This document shows, piece by piece, positions 54,719-64,000 of a stretch of 64,000 nt of DNA. The notes beneath the pieces are model-generated. The model was not told where the DNA came from. It searched no databases and saw nothing but the letters and a program-made list of their open reading frames with translations. The stretch lies in the NCBI GenBank assembly GCA_965153355.1, contig OZ231126.1:41416001-41480000 (forward strand). The letters run 5' to 3'. Every line of letters begins with the position of its first letter. Position 1 is the stretch's first letter. The position numbers and the translations under genes were made by a program. Origin of the DNA: Flaccisagitta enflata (taxonomy: Eukaryota; Chaetognatha; Sagittoidea; Aphragmophora).

Positions 54719-55345
54719 AGTTGCGGACACGCAACTATATAACTGGCGCCCATTGGACCCCTGTTGGACCTTTGTAAATAACACGCGTTGGACCTTTGTA
54801 AATGACGCCCATTGGACCTTCATAAATGACGCCCATTGGACCTTCGTAAATGACGCTCGTTGGACCTTTGTAAATGACGCCCGTTGGACCTTCGAAAATG
54901 ACGCCCGTTGGGCCTTGGTAAATGACGCCCGTTGGACCTTTGTAAAGGACGCCCGTTGGACCTTCGTAAATGACGCCTGTTGGACCTTCGTAAATGACGC
55001 CCGTTGGACCTTCGTAAATGACGCCCGTTGGACCTTGGTAAATGACGCCTGTTGGACCTTGGTAAATGATGCCAGTTGGACCTTGGTAAATGACGCCCGT
55101 TGGACCTTTGTAAATGAGGCCTGTTGGATCTTTGTAAATGAGGCATGTTGGACATCGTAAATGACGCCCGTTGGACCTTTGTAAATGATGCCCGTTGAAC
55201 CTTTGTAAATGACGCCCATTGGACCTTTGTAAATGACGCCCATTGGACCTTCGTAAATGAGGCCTGTTGGACCTTCGTGAATGACGCCTGTTGGACCTTT
55301 GTAAATGACGCCCATTGGACCTTTGTAAATGACACCCGTTGGACT
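54719..55345 (-). mobile_element. HINE-like type B hairpin joined to a 24-bp minisatellite
   Basis: AGTTGCGGACACGCAACT (54719-54736) and TATATAAC follow the type B plan, but the core is replaced by about 25 units of 24 bp that begin GTTGGACCTTTGTAAATGAC. Because 24 is a multiple of three, frames stay open on both strands (WTFVNDAR and ASFTKVQR repeats). These are not considered genes. The AACAAGGCC end is not seen. Confidence 0.75.
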
Positions 55346-55907
55346 AGTTGAAACAACATTGCCCCAACAAGAGGAGGCCAGAATTCTCCAATTCACAAAG
55401 GATGAAAGCCTTGCAAGCTTTCAATGGTGTTTACTCCGGATTGCTCACAACTATCCTTTACTATTGAAAAACAAAATAAAATACCTGACAAAACTATCAG
55501 CTTGACTGCATACCTCATTAGTATAGGGTTTGACAGACCTATACACAAAATATGTGACAAATAACAATCAAAGATTACTAATGTACTGGTGGAAGTACTG
55601 GCACTAGCAATATTGATTAAAAAACCATACCCTTAGAGGCAAGAATCGAGGTACAACCATTTGGGACCGCCGGCATTCTCTACCAAGGTACTAATACTTA
55701 TGAAAGTTGAAACAACATTGCCCTTACAAAAGGAGGCCAGAATTCTCCAATTCTTATAGTATGCAAGCTTTCAATGGTATTTAATGGTATTCAACGGTAT
55801 TTAACGGTATTCAATGGTATTTAACACTCTTATCGTCTCCTTATCCTCATTGTGTTCCACGATAGTGGAACACTAAAGTTTCAGAATTTCTCCGTACGTA
55901 CGTACGT
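55346..55907. repeat. Repeat S (first copy and a fragment)
   Basis: 55346-55660 matches 58357-58678 closely (AAGCCTTGCAAGCTTTCAAT, CATACCTCATTAGTATA, CTTAGAGGCAAGAAT). A fragment recurs at 55706-55780 and is followed by a GGTATTTAAC/GGTATTCAAC array (about 55774-55825) and a (TACG)n run at 55892-55915. Confidence 0.8.
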
Positions 55908-55915
55908 ACGTACAT

Positions 55916-56768
55916 ACGTGCGTATGTCACACAGCCCAGAATTCTCCGATGTATGTCACACAACCCAGTTTTTTCCGATGTATGTCACACAGCCCAGAAT
56001 TCTCCGATGTATGTCACACCACCCAGTTTTCTCCAATGTATGTCACACAGCCCAGAATTCTCCAATGTATGTCACACTACCCAGTTTTCTCCAATATATG
56101 TCACACAGTCCAGAATTCTCCGATGTATGTCACACAGCCCTAGAATTCTCCGATGAATGTCACACAACCCAGTTTTCTCCGATGTATGTCACACAGCCCA
56201 GAATTCACCGATGTATGTCACACTACCCAGTTTTCTCCAATGTATGTCACACAGCCCAGAATTCTCCAATGTATGTCACACCACCCAGTTTTCTCCGATG
56301 TATGTCACACCACCCAGTTTTCTCCGATGTATGTCACACAGCCCAGTTTTCTCCAATGTATGTCACACAGCCCAGAATTCTCCAATGTATGTCACACCAC
56401 CCAGTTTTTTCCGGTGTATGTCACACAGCCCAGAATTCTCCGATGTATGTCACACAGCCCAGAATTCTCCGATGTATGTCACACAACCCAGTTTTCTCCG
56501 ATATATGTCACAGCCCAGAACTCTGATGTATGTCTAATCACCCAGTTTTCTCCAATGTATGTCACACAGCCCAGAATTCTCCAATGTATGTAACACAACC
56601 TAGTTTTCTCCGATATATGTCACACAGCCCAAAATTCTCTGATGTATGTCACATCACCCAGTTTTCTCATATGTATGTCACACAGCCCAGAATTCTCCAA
56701 TGTATGTTGCACAATCCAGTTTTCTCCAATGTATGTCACACAGTCCAGAATTCTCCGATGTATGTCAC
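55916..56768. repeat. 29-bp minisatellite with alternating variants
   Basis: Units of 29 bp centre on GATGTATGTCACACA. Two variants (A: GCCCAGAATTCTCC, B: ACCCAGTTTTCTCC) mostly alternate, giving a 58-bp dimer. About 29 units are present. The array continues at 58208-58356 after a hAT insertion. Methionine-starting frames in all phases are artefacts of the ATG in each unit. Confidence 0.93.
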
Positions 56769-58207
56769 CAGACATGTCACGATACTATCGACTGGACGAT
56801 TAATCTGGTTGATTTTTCTAAATTTCTGAATAATATTCCTGATTCACCAAAACACTTATGTATCGGGTCGATTTTTTGTCTTTTTTTCCGGCACAAAGGA
56901 ACTTAGCTCAAATTTAGTAATGAGACTGATCTCTGGGTTTGAAATAAAAAATAATCTTATAAAATTGAATACTTTTGATATTGAATAGATAAAAACGGAA
57001 TTATGAACAAATTGAGAAAAATTGTAGCACACTGGAAAATGCAAGATTTCACTCAATTATGCAAATTAGAAAAACGCACGGGCGTGCATGGCTACTCAAA
57101 GCAGAATTTCATCATGTAGGGATTACATCAAAGCCTTTTTTTAGTGCGACCTTCTGTTGGTTGGATGGTTTGTTGGTTGGTTGGTTGGTTGGTCAGTTGG
57201 TCAGTCTAACGTTTGAACTGCACAAAATGGCTGATTCTGACATCAAACTATCTTTTATCAAAATGTTCCCCATTTCAAGTATGCTCTTGAACACTGGGTA
57301 GAAAAGTACTTTCTGACTTGTTTGCGAAGTGATGGGAACTATTTTTGTTTTTGCCAAAATTAAAGTGGTTCTTTACAAAGCAAAATTGAAATATTTCATA
57401 TATCTTATGTTGTGATAACGGGTGGTCAAAAAAAAAGTGACTTTTTCATTTTCTCATATCTTTTGTAAAAAGATGTTTAGGATAAAATTTCTTTTTTTGC
57501 TAATAAGATATAGTGCAGGAAAATTTTTTCCATTATTATGATTTTTTCACATTTTATGTACATGTCAAATTATTTACAAAAAACTGATTTTAATTTTGGA
57601 CCACCTTGATTTTTACCAAAAATTTTCTGCTAAAAAATAGAAATTTTTTTATAGATTCATTATCTATAGTTAAGGACGACTCAAAAACTTATAAAAAACC
57701 GGAGAAAAATTATAACAATACAAATATATACAAAAAAAAAGATACTTCTAAAAAACATCAATTTCTTTTCTTTTTAAATCTCTTAAACCAAAGCTTGGAG
57801 GCTTATAAATAATTGTATTTATTTCAGACGGGACCTAATAAACATGATTGTTTCTTAAAAACCATTGATTATCTACGTTATAACTGATTTATGCAAACAT
57901 TTCATTTTTTTGTATTTATATACTTATTTTTTTTACAAAACCGAAAAAAATTAAATTTTTTCATACATTTTATTTCATTTTCAAAATACAAAGTCATAAA
58001 AAAATTTTCAAACTTATTGGAAAAAATTCTAGCTTAGTCACTTTTTTTTTGACCACCCGTTACCGAGAGCAGCATTTGTAAATGGGAAAAGGGCTAACTG
58101 ACAAAAAATTGACCTATGGTCCATACTGAGTCGATACTTTGTTTGGGATCGACCATGATTCGATCGACCCGGTCGATACTGTAAAAAGGAAAATCGTGAC
58201 ACCTCTG
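56769..58207. mobile_element. hAT element in the minisatellite, 1439 bp, 8-bp target duplication
   Basis: Left end CAGACATGTCACGAT, right inverse CAGAGGTGTCACGAT. The octamer TATGTCAC flanks both sides (56761-56768 and 58208-58215), and the array continues in phase after it. The octamer occurs in every array unit, so the duplication is consistent rather than unique evidence. Contains the nested 643-bp MITE and a TTGGTTGGTTGG stretch (57158-57190). No transposase. Confidence 0.85.
57418..58060. mobile_element. Nested MITE family ACGGGTGG, 643 bp
   Basis: Ends ACGGGTGGTCAAAAAAAAAG (then TGACT) and inverse; TA at 57416-57417 and 58061-58062. AT-rich interior without coding capacity. Related to 30692-31199. 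Confidence 0.88.
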
Positions 58208-59015
58208 TATGTCACACAACCCAGTTTTCTCCAATGTATGTCCAACAGCCCAGAATTCTCCAATGTATGTCACACCACCTAGTTTTCTCCAATGTATGTC
58301 ACACAGCCCAGAATTCTCCAATGTATGTCAGACCACCTAGTTTTCGCCGATGTATTAAAGTTGAAACAACATTGCCTTTAGAAAAGGAGGCCAGAATTCT
58401 CCAATTTACAAAGGATGAAAGCCTTGCAAGCTTTCAATGGTGTTTACTCCGGATTGCTCACAACTATCCTTTACAATTAACAAAAGAAATGCTTACCTGA
58501 AAAAACTATTAGCTTGACTGCATACCTCATTAGTATAAGTTCGAACAGGCCTATACCATTTAGTATACACAAAATCTCTTAAAAAAGTAACAATCAAACA
58601 TTACTAATGTACTGGTGGAAGTACTGACACTAGCAATATTGATTAGAAAACCATACCCTTAGAGGCAAGAATTGAGGTATGTCACACAGCCCAGAATTCT
58701 CCGATATATGTCACATCACCTAGTTTTCTCCGATGTATGTCACACAGCCCGGAATTCTCCGATGTATGTCACACAGCCCCAAATTATCCCATGTATTTCA
58801 CACCACCCAGTTTTCTCCGATGTATGTCACACAGCCCAGAATTCTCCAATGTTTGTCACACCACCCAGTTTTCTCCAATGTATGTCACAGTTCAGAATTC
58901 TCTGATGTATGAAAGTTGGACAACATTACTACCCACTAATATCTTAAATAAGGACAAGAGCCTTTGGAGCTCTTACTGGTGTTTAATCCGGACCCATCAC
59001 AACTATCCTTTAAGT
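58208..59015. repeat. 29-bp minisatellite and repeat S, continued
   Basis: Array segment 58208-58356, repeat S copy 58357-58678, array segment 58679-58912, then a shortened and diverged S copy at 58913-59015 (GGTGTTTAATCCGGACCC against GGTGTTTACTCCGGATTG). The array and S thus alternate as a larger tandem structure. Confidence 0.8.
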
Positions 59016-59261
59016 TTCTGAAAAAACATTCCCTCTTCAGAAATTATCATAGGACTTGTCAAAATTTATGCAACATTTAGAAAAGGGTAATCAATTTCTC
59101 TCTATACATGAGATTTGCAGACCACAAGAAAACACTTGATAAATATGGCGGCACGAAAGAGACCATATCCATCTGGGCACCTTCTTATACTCCTCATATA
59201 CCAAAGATAGCAAGAAACTCAAATTCTCTTCCTCCTGAAACAACCCTCTCAAAAACACCAC
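59016..59261. other. Unassigned spacer
   Basis: Nothing recognised. Confidence 0.5.
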
Positions 59262-59675
59262 CCAGTTTTTCTCCAATGTATATCATACAGCCCTGTATTC
59301 TTTGATGTATGTCACACCACCCAGTTTGTTCCAATGTATGTCACACAGCCCTATATTCTCCAATGTATGTCTCACAACCCCACTTTCTCCACACACTTGC
59401 ACACACATACACTTACACACACACACACACACACACACACACGCGCGCGCGCGCACACACACACAGGTGGCAGTGGGACTGCCCACAGGCCACAGTGGGA
59501 CCGCCCAAAGGCGGCAATGGGACCACCCACAGGTTGCAGTGGGACCACCCACAAGTGGCAATAGGGCCGCCCACAGGCGGCAGTGGGACCGCCCACAGGC
59601 GGCAGTGAGGCCGCCCATAGGCGGCAGTGAGGTCGCCCATGGATGGTAGTTAGGCCGCCCACAGGCGGCCATTAT
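59262..59675. repeat. Minisatellite remnant, CA/CG run and a 22-bp minisatellite
   Basis: 29-bp units at 59262-59390; (CA)n with an alternating CGCGCG run at 59392-59465; then about nine units of 22 bp, type CAGTGGGACCGCCCACAGGC(GG), at 59466-59675. Each 22-bp unit contains the small dyad CCGCC/GGCGG. Confidence 0.9.
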
Positions 59676-60143
59676 CTACTACACAGATTTGTCTGGTTAT
59701 TATTATTAGATTTGTTTTATGAATTATTGCCTTTCTTTTTCACGCCAAATTAAGTTTTCGTGGAACACAATATGGCGAACGCCACTCGTTCATCTTCTTT
59801 TTACGACACGACCCCATAACACGCGAGGACGGACGGAGTATCTCAGCCTAAATGATCTCCTTCCATTTTGGGATCCTCGCGAATCTGTGCCGGCTTTATG
59901 ATTAAATGCGTCTTGCCAGATGACTTTTAAAATCTGCTTTCAAATTCTGACTTTTTTTTTTGGTAAAGCATCTTATTTTCTTGATTTACAATCTCTGCCA
60001 GGACGCCCGCTTGTTTGCTTGTTTGTTTGGCATATTTAGATGTCATGTGAATTTTGTTTTCCAAAGATGCAAATTGCGATATTGGCCCATCATTGTTTGG
60101 CAAAAAAACGGACGGGTGGGTGGGCAAGGGCTTACAACCCCCT
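59676..60143. other. Intergenic, nothing recognised
   Basis: A Cys/Phe-rich open frame overlaps the start of the CA array but no gene is supported. Confidence 0.5.
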
Positions 60144-60781
<638 letters not shown>

Positions 60782-60821
60782 CCACACATGTTCACAAACA
60801 TCCACACAAAATCACAGCTGC

Positions 60822-60955
60822 AACACCGTAAATACGCATTTTCACACTTTTCAACTCAAGCGTCATGGTCTCATGGATCAACGGACAGACCGACGGGTGG
60901 ACGGACGGACGGACAGACAAACCCTCTTACCCAGTTGCGTGTCCGTAACTAAAAA
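60822..60955 (+). mobile_element. HINE-like short element, type B, 5'-truncated
   Basis: ACTTTTCAACTC interior, GGACGGACGGACGGAC core, hairpin AGTTGCGTGTCCGTAACT at 60933-60950 (one wobble), then AAAAAG. The CA array replaces the AACAAGGCC end. Confidence 0.75.
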
Positions 60956-61274
60956 GGATGTGAAACTGTAAGTATGATGTAATCTTAATGAATATATCCA
61001 CTTGATAGACATTAAACTTTTTTACCGCACTGCACTAACTGACAGTGAGTTTTGAAAACAAGCTGATCTTCAGTCACTTCGCTCTTCTTACATGAGACGG
61101 TCCTGGTGAAGCCATTTTTAAGGCTCTCGTGGGACTGTTAAGCTTATCCAGGCAGCATAACCGACCACGGATGTCGAAGCTTCACATTTTCAAAGGGAAA
61201 CGGGAAAAAAGAAGAAGGCCATGATGAGCGTGACTTTCCAAGTTAACCTATAGAAACCGTAGTGGATTGAGAGA
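60956..61274. other. Intergenic, nothing recognised
   Basis: No ORF or repeat I could support. Confidence 0.55.
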
Positions 61275-61405
61275 AACAAGGCCAAGTAGGCCAATAGGTG
61301 CGACAGTGTGGATCGTCGAACGAATGCGTTACCAACAGACCAACAGACCAACCGACCGACCAACGGACACAGCCAGTTATAGAGGTGCTTTGTCGCACCT
61401 AAAAA
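61275..61405 (+). mobile_element. HINE-like short element, type C
   Basis: AACAAGGCCAAGTAGGCC start, subterminal AGGTGCGAC at 61296-61304, ACCAACAGACCAACCGACC core, hairpin AGGTGCTTTGTCGCACCT at 61383-61400, then AAAAAGG. Confidence 0.88.
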
Positions 61406-61878
61406 GGACCGACGTATTGTCTTTAGAATATGAGGAGGTATGTCTTTATTTGGCGTGCTATTGTGCATATATGCTTGTGTGTTTGTTCGACATGAGAAAA
61501 TTCGTTTGCGCATGAAAACAAGGCTGCGAGCGAGGACGTGGGTTTTTTTAGCGTGCTCATATGTGTGCTGCACAGTGTGCATGTGGGTTTGCATGTACTT
61601 CTGCGTGTGCGTGAGCGTTACAACGAGGATGTTTGTTTGAGAACATTTACGTTTACGAGGGGCGTAATTTTCGTATGAATTTTGGCAATGGCAACGGAAA
61701 CGGCAAAAAGAAAAAAAAACACAAAAAAAACGAAAAAGAAACAAACAAACAAAAACAAAGGTAATTCGATGCGTCATCCGTCGTTATTGCGGTCAAAGGG
61801 CGGCCTTACGAACATCTTATATTTGGATTCCACTCTGGAGGGACGGATGGACAGAGGGACATTTGCCTGGAGGAAATA
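61406..61878. other. Intergenic, nothing recognised
   Basis: A run of A and CAAACAAAC near 61708-61755. Short GGACGGATGGACAG at 61839-61852. No gene. Confidence 0.5.
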
Positions 61879-62693
61879 CCGGGTCATCAGCCTGAGATGC
61901 CGGATAATGTTAAGCTTTTACTCTGAGATGCCAAATGTCACGGATTTCAAACTGATTGTCTCTTATAGAGTATAGGTTGACGTTTTTTGTATCAAAGTTT
62001 CATAAAAATCAGTCAAGTAGTTTAGATTTTACATGTATTTAAGTAAAAAACTTCCTTTTTGCCACTTCTGTTTTTTTCATGGGAAAATGGAGGAACACTC
62101 TTTTTTCCCATTTTCTCATTTTGCAATATTTTGAGCCAGAATCATGAGATTAGTCCTAAATAAAAGATGATTTGACAAATTTTTAGTCGCGTGCTACGCG
62201 ACTCTACACCCCGCTTTGTCGGTCCGTCCGTCCGTCCGTCGGTCCGTCGGTCCGTCACACTTTACTGTCACACTTTACTTTTTCGGCGTTAATGGGGTTT
62301 TTGGCCTTACTGCTCCTGCCCAAATGCTCCGTTGACCTCAATTATGGCCCCTGCCCACCCGCACGCGACTGGGGTAGCCGTGTATCCGGCCTTGTTGAAA
62401 CTACATCCATTCTTTTTTCATACTAGACCATTCCAGCTCAAAAAGTTGAAAAAAGAGAGAAATTTAAAAATGCTCTCTCTCTTAATTTTTATTGAAAATT
62501 CTGCCATTGAGGGAAAATTAGTTTCTACTTCAAGGACTTGTAAAATCTAAACTACTTAACCAATTTGGATGATATCTTGATACAAAAAACGTCAATTTAT
62601 GCTCTTTAAGAGACAATCAGTATGATATCTAGGGTATATGACATCTCTGAGTAAAAGCTTAACAGAATCCGGCATCTCAGGCTGATGACCCTG
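61879..62693. mobile_element. Palindromic MITE, TA target site, 815 bp with nested element
   Basis: Left end CCGGGTCATCAGCCTGAGAT, right inverse CAGGGTCATCAGCCTGAGAT, both continuing GCCGGAT and GTTAAGCTTTTACTC. TA at 61877-61878 and 62694-62695. Inverted pairing persists inward (GACGTTTTTTGTATC with GATACAAAAAACGTC), so the host element of about 600 bp is nearly one hairpin. A type A HINE-like element sits at its centre. Confidence 0.88.
62185..62396 (-). mobile_element. HINE-like short element, type A, nested
   Basis: Hairpin AGTCGCGTGCTACGCGACT at 62185-62203, CCGTCCGTCCGTCGG core, CCAAATGCTCCGTTGACCTC interior, subterminal GCACGCGACT at 62361-62370, end CCGGCCTTGTTG. The best-preserved copy in this orientation. 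Confidence 0.92.
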
Positions 62694-62846
62694 TAATGTA
62701 CGTAATTTGCATCACTACCAACCTCAAGCGTGAGGTATTCTTGGTGGCCGTGACTGATGCATGAACATGACACATGACACATGACACATGTTTTACGTAA
62801 AATATTCGGAATATCGTTTAGTGTTTAAATTCATAATTGAAAAAAA

Positions 62847-63089
62847 AAGGACGGATACACGGCCCATAAATAGTCGCTTGAAGTTGGGCAGGGGCAGTAA
62901 AGAAGGTGGTCAGGGGCAGTATGAGACAGGGCAGGTTCTGTTTTGTAATTTGGCAGGGGTAGTAAAGCCTAGAAATCACCATATCAGTCGATTTCGCATC
63001 ATCAAAAATTTTGGGTTATCAACCTACCGACATACCTACCTACCACGGTACACACTCTGTTATAGAGTCGCTTAGCAAGCGACTAAATA
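62847..63089 (+). mobile_element. HINE-like short element, type A-prime (arm AGTCGCT)
   Basis: AAGGACGGATACACGGCC start, subterminal AGTCGCTTG at 62872-62880, ACCTACCTACC-like short core, hairpin AGTCGCTTAGCAAGCGACT at 63066-63084. Both the hairpin arms and the distant subterminal motif carry the same change relative to type A. Confidence 0.85.
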
Positions 63090-63238
63090 CACTGGAATGA
63101 TTGGAACTTCCCATTAGAGTGGCAATGATGCTCAGAGTGACAGTGCAGAGCATCTGTTTTTCATTTATCAACCTCGTGACTGCGTTTTCTGATTCCTCAA
63201 TCTGTAGATATGTGGTCGTTATTCTTTGATGGTGGAGA

Positions 63239-63335
63239 TCAAGGACGAATACACGGCTACCCAAGCGTCTGCGCGGGTTGGTTAGGGCAGTGACAAAAAA
63301 GCTTAGTATGTATTTGAGCAGGGGCAGAGAGGAGA
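63239..63335 (+). mobile_element. HINE-like short element, 5' fragment
   Basis: AAGGACGAATACACGGCTAC followed by a decayed GCGTCTGCGCGGGTTGG. No core or hairpin follows. Confidence 0.6.
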
Positions 63336-63476
63336 GAGTAAAAGAGAGAGGATAAGCGAGAGGTCTGAAGGGCATCTGCACTTCACGCAGGGAACGTAAA
63401 ATGAGGTCAAATGACGTTTGGCTCAGCAAAGAAACGGAAATAAGTTCTCACTCCATATCTGGGAGAATAAAAAGCG

Positions 63477-63490
63477 CGAGAGAGAGAGAA

Positions 63491-63566
<76 letters not shown>

Positions 63567-63786
63567 ATAAAAGGAAACCAATCCGGCAAATATCCAAATT
63601 GAGATCTACGGAGTCCCCAAAGGTTAATCTCGCAAAGATTGTGAGATAGGAGATTGAAATCTCACGGGGGTTATCGTTTTACTAGAGTTTGGACGTTAAC
63701 GTTGAAGGGGGAAGAGGGGGGGGGAATGTCGTTAGGGGGGGAGTACTGGGGGTTGAGAAAGGAAAAGGCGTGGTTCATTCCTTCCT

Positions 63787-63879
<93 letters not shown>

Positions 63880-63895
63880 AGAGAAAGAGAAAGAG
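63477..63895. repeat. Two (GA)n arrays flanking a G-rich segment
   Basis: (GA)n at 63477-63564 and 63788-63870, the second ending in GAGAAA hexamers. Between them, G-tracts at 63713-63755 could form a quadruplex. Confidence 0.93.
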
Positions 63896-64000
63896 AGAAC
63901 GAAAAAAAAAAATATAAGGGACCGAGAGACTAAGAGAACGAGAGAGAGGGAAAATAAAGAAACTTTCATGAGGTCTAGATCTGTTTTTTAAGCTTCCCAG

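Noticed and set aside
54660-55396. Minisatellite ORFs (WTFVNDAR and ASFTKVQR repeats)
   Set aside because: The unit is 24 bp, so frames stay open on both strands automatically; the array sits in a transposon-like element.
55852-56829. Several overlapping Met-rich ORFs with CHTAQNSPMYV repeats
   Set aside because: All three forward frames are open because the 29-bp unit lacks stops; the repeat explains them.
57138-57200. Another HINE-like copy (TTTTTAGTGCGACC then TTGGTTGG)
   Set aside because: No hairpin arms and no subterminal motif or CCTTGTT end nearby.

Overview
This is a eukaryotic nuclear window, most likely from an invertebrate animal. It is gene-poor, packed with microsatellites and DNA transposons, and holds one recognisable gene. 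That gene's product has a signal peptide, a partial Ig-like/Cys-containing ectodomain, one membrane segment, a COR domain (normally found in Roco proteins) and a trypsin-like protease domain. No virus, phage, CRISPR array, rRNA or convincing tRNA was seen. The species cannot be named from the sequence.

Layout. 0-7 kb: a GC-rich minisatellite, a 563-bp palindromic MITE, a 606-bp MITE, a 404-bp hAT-type MITE and long GA/CT arrays. 7.07-12.46 kb: a 5.4-kb terminal-inverted-repeat element with TA target duplication, inserted in a ~155-bp tandem repeat and itself loaded with microsatellites and smaller insertions. 12.6-17.8 kb: GACA and GAA arrays, a 963-bp MITE and a GA/GT compound microsatellite. 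19.05-22.89 kb: the gene. 23.5-27.4 kb: MITEs and a duplicated repeat that supplies an empty/filled insertion pair. 27.4-33.5 kb: a hAT-like element carrying nested insertions. 33.6-54 kb: purine/pyrimidine arrays and more MITEs. 54.7-59.7 kb: minisatellites, one interrupted by a hAT element with a perfect 8-bp target duplication. 59.7-64 kb: CA and GA arrays, and a palindromic MITE with a short element at its centre.

The most striking pattern outside the gene is a short interspersed element seen at least 23 times on both strands. One end reads AACAAGGCCGGATACACGGC and is followed by a 7-10 bp motif. The middle is a CCGT/GACC tetranucleotide microsatellite. The other end is a perfect or near-perfect hairpin followed by AAAAA. 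The hairpin arms differ between subfamilies (AGTCGCG, AGTCGCT, AGTTGCG, AGGTGC, AGATGC), and the motif near the opposite end changes with them. The layout resembles HINE/DINE-1/pearl elements, which are non-autonomous Helitron-like elements; that assignment is inference. No transposase or Rep/helicase gene was found in the window, so all mobile elements here look non-autonomous or decayed.

The gene is nearly intronless. One 80-nt GT-AG intron is proposed at 22047-22126 because the frame changes there and because its removal gives normal protease spacing. Its immediate 1.2 kb upstream and 0.6 kb downstream contain no complete transposon.
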